Shown here piece by piece: positions 58,456 through 58,663 of a DNA stretch of 58,663 nucleotides. Positions within the stretch are counted from its first letter, which is position 1, and each line of letters starts with the position of its first letter. The stretch is taken from assembly GCA_016125335.1 (NCBI GenBank), contig WGLY01000007.1, positions 1-58,663 of the forward strand, written 5' to 3'. A program made the position numbers and the translations under genes. Source of the DNA: Frankiales bacterium. GTDB lineage: Bacteria > Actinomycetota > Actinomycetes > S36-B12 > CAIYMF01. The notes below the pieces were generated by a model. It saw only the letters and a program-made list of their open reading frames with translations. It was not told the origin of the DNA and ran no database searches.

Positions 58456-58663
58456 ATGACCGCCGTCGACGACCGGGACACCACCCCCTCGTTCGGCCCG
58501 GTGGGCCTCGGGTTCCACCCGGACTGGGACGTGCACGACCCGATCGCGTGGCTCACCGGTAACCCGAGCGCACTGCTGCCGCTGCTCGACCAGCCGGTGG
58601 ACGCCACCGACCTGATCCTGCTCGAGCAGGTCGACGTCGAGGCGATCACCGAGCCGGCCGAGC
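58456..58663 (+). CDS. Start of unidentified protein, possibly DUF222/HNH-type, cut by window end
   Basis: 69 residues are visible from the ATG at 58456 (GGGAGG ribosome site): MTAVDDRDTTPSFGPVGLGFHPDWDVHDPIAWLTGNPSALLPLLDQPVDATDLILLEQVDV. The acidic start and LLEQVDVEAI helix vaguely resemble the N-terminus of actinobacterial DUF222 proteins that carry a C-terminal HNH nuclease. The identifying part is not in the window, so the name is a guess. Confidence 0.4.
   Translation, partial: MTAVDDRDTTPSFGPVGLGFHPDWDVHDPIAWLTGNPSALLPLLDQPVDATDLILLEQVDVEAITEPAE

Overview
The window is high-GC actinobacterial chromosome. The evidence is a WhiB-family regulator, a mycoredoxin, UPF0182 and PPA1309 proteins, many GTG starts and GTGA/ATGA gene overlaps. 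It most likely comes from a Micrococcales- or Kineosporiales-like soil actinomycete, but nothing fixes the genus. No rRNA, CRISPR array or intact phage is present. All functional calls come from reading motifs and gene order by eye; no database search was run.

Region 1 (1-17.7 kb) is accessory and visibly less GC-rich than the rest. The left edge holds the start of an IS3-type transposase. Next is a complete minus-strand Tad/Flp-type pilus locus: sigma-like regulator, lipoprotein, secreted PKD-like protein, SAF/CpaB protein, TadZ/CpaE-like ATPase, TadA, TadB, TadC, a small Flp-like pilin, two TadE-like and one TadG-like pseudopilins, and a membrane LysM protein fused to a cytosolic BTAD domain. 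Two unrecognised coupled genes precede it. A separate plus-strand three-gene cassette follows at 15.0-17.4 kb: a TIGR04255-like protein, an HTH protein with an Xre/MbcA-like domain, and an unknown protein with an SQTCDI motif. The region stops at the 3' end of an initiator tRNA-Met, beside a tandem 11-bp repeat, as expected for an integrated island. No integrase lies inside the window.

Region 2 (17.7-40.5 kb) is conserved core. It follows the Mycobacterium tuberculosis Rv3193c-Rv3198A order: UPF0182, PDZ/Lon-type protease, DUF2342 putative metalloprotease, ThiF-like protein, ABC1 kinase, whiB7, uvrD2, mycoredoxin. Accessory enzymes are interspersed (SDR, Nudix, YgjP-like peptidase, alpha/beta hydrolase, UbiA prenyltransferase, M20 peptidase, EamA exporter, phosphodiesterase). 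whiB7 has a long leader with an upstream ORF and an intrinsic terminator, the layout of a ribosome-mediated attenuator. The mycoredoxin has a SigR/SigH-like promoter.

Region 3 (40.5-54.3 kb) separates mycoredoxin from nudC. It holds a GNAT protein, a P2-type cation ATPase preceded by a tiny coupled ORF, a DUF1918-DUF1876 protein, and a minus-strand amino-sugar regulon (nagA, ROK repressor with a perfect palindromic operator, ABC binding protein, two permeases, cytosolic GH3 enzyme, ROK kinase, nagB). Together these import a GlcNAc-containing saccharide and convert it to fructose-6-phosphate. AraC and VOC genes follow.

Region 4 (54.3-58.7 kb) resumes the core with nudC and an M20 dipeptidase, then an acyltransferase and the start of a further gene cut by the window edge.
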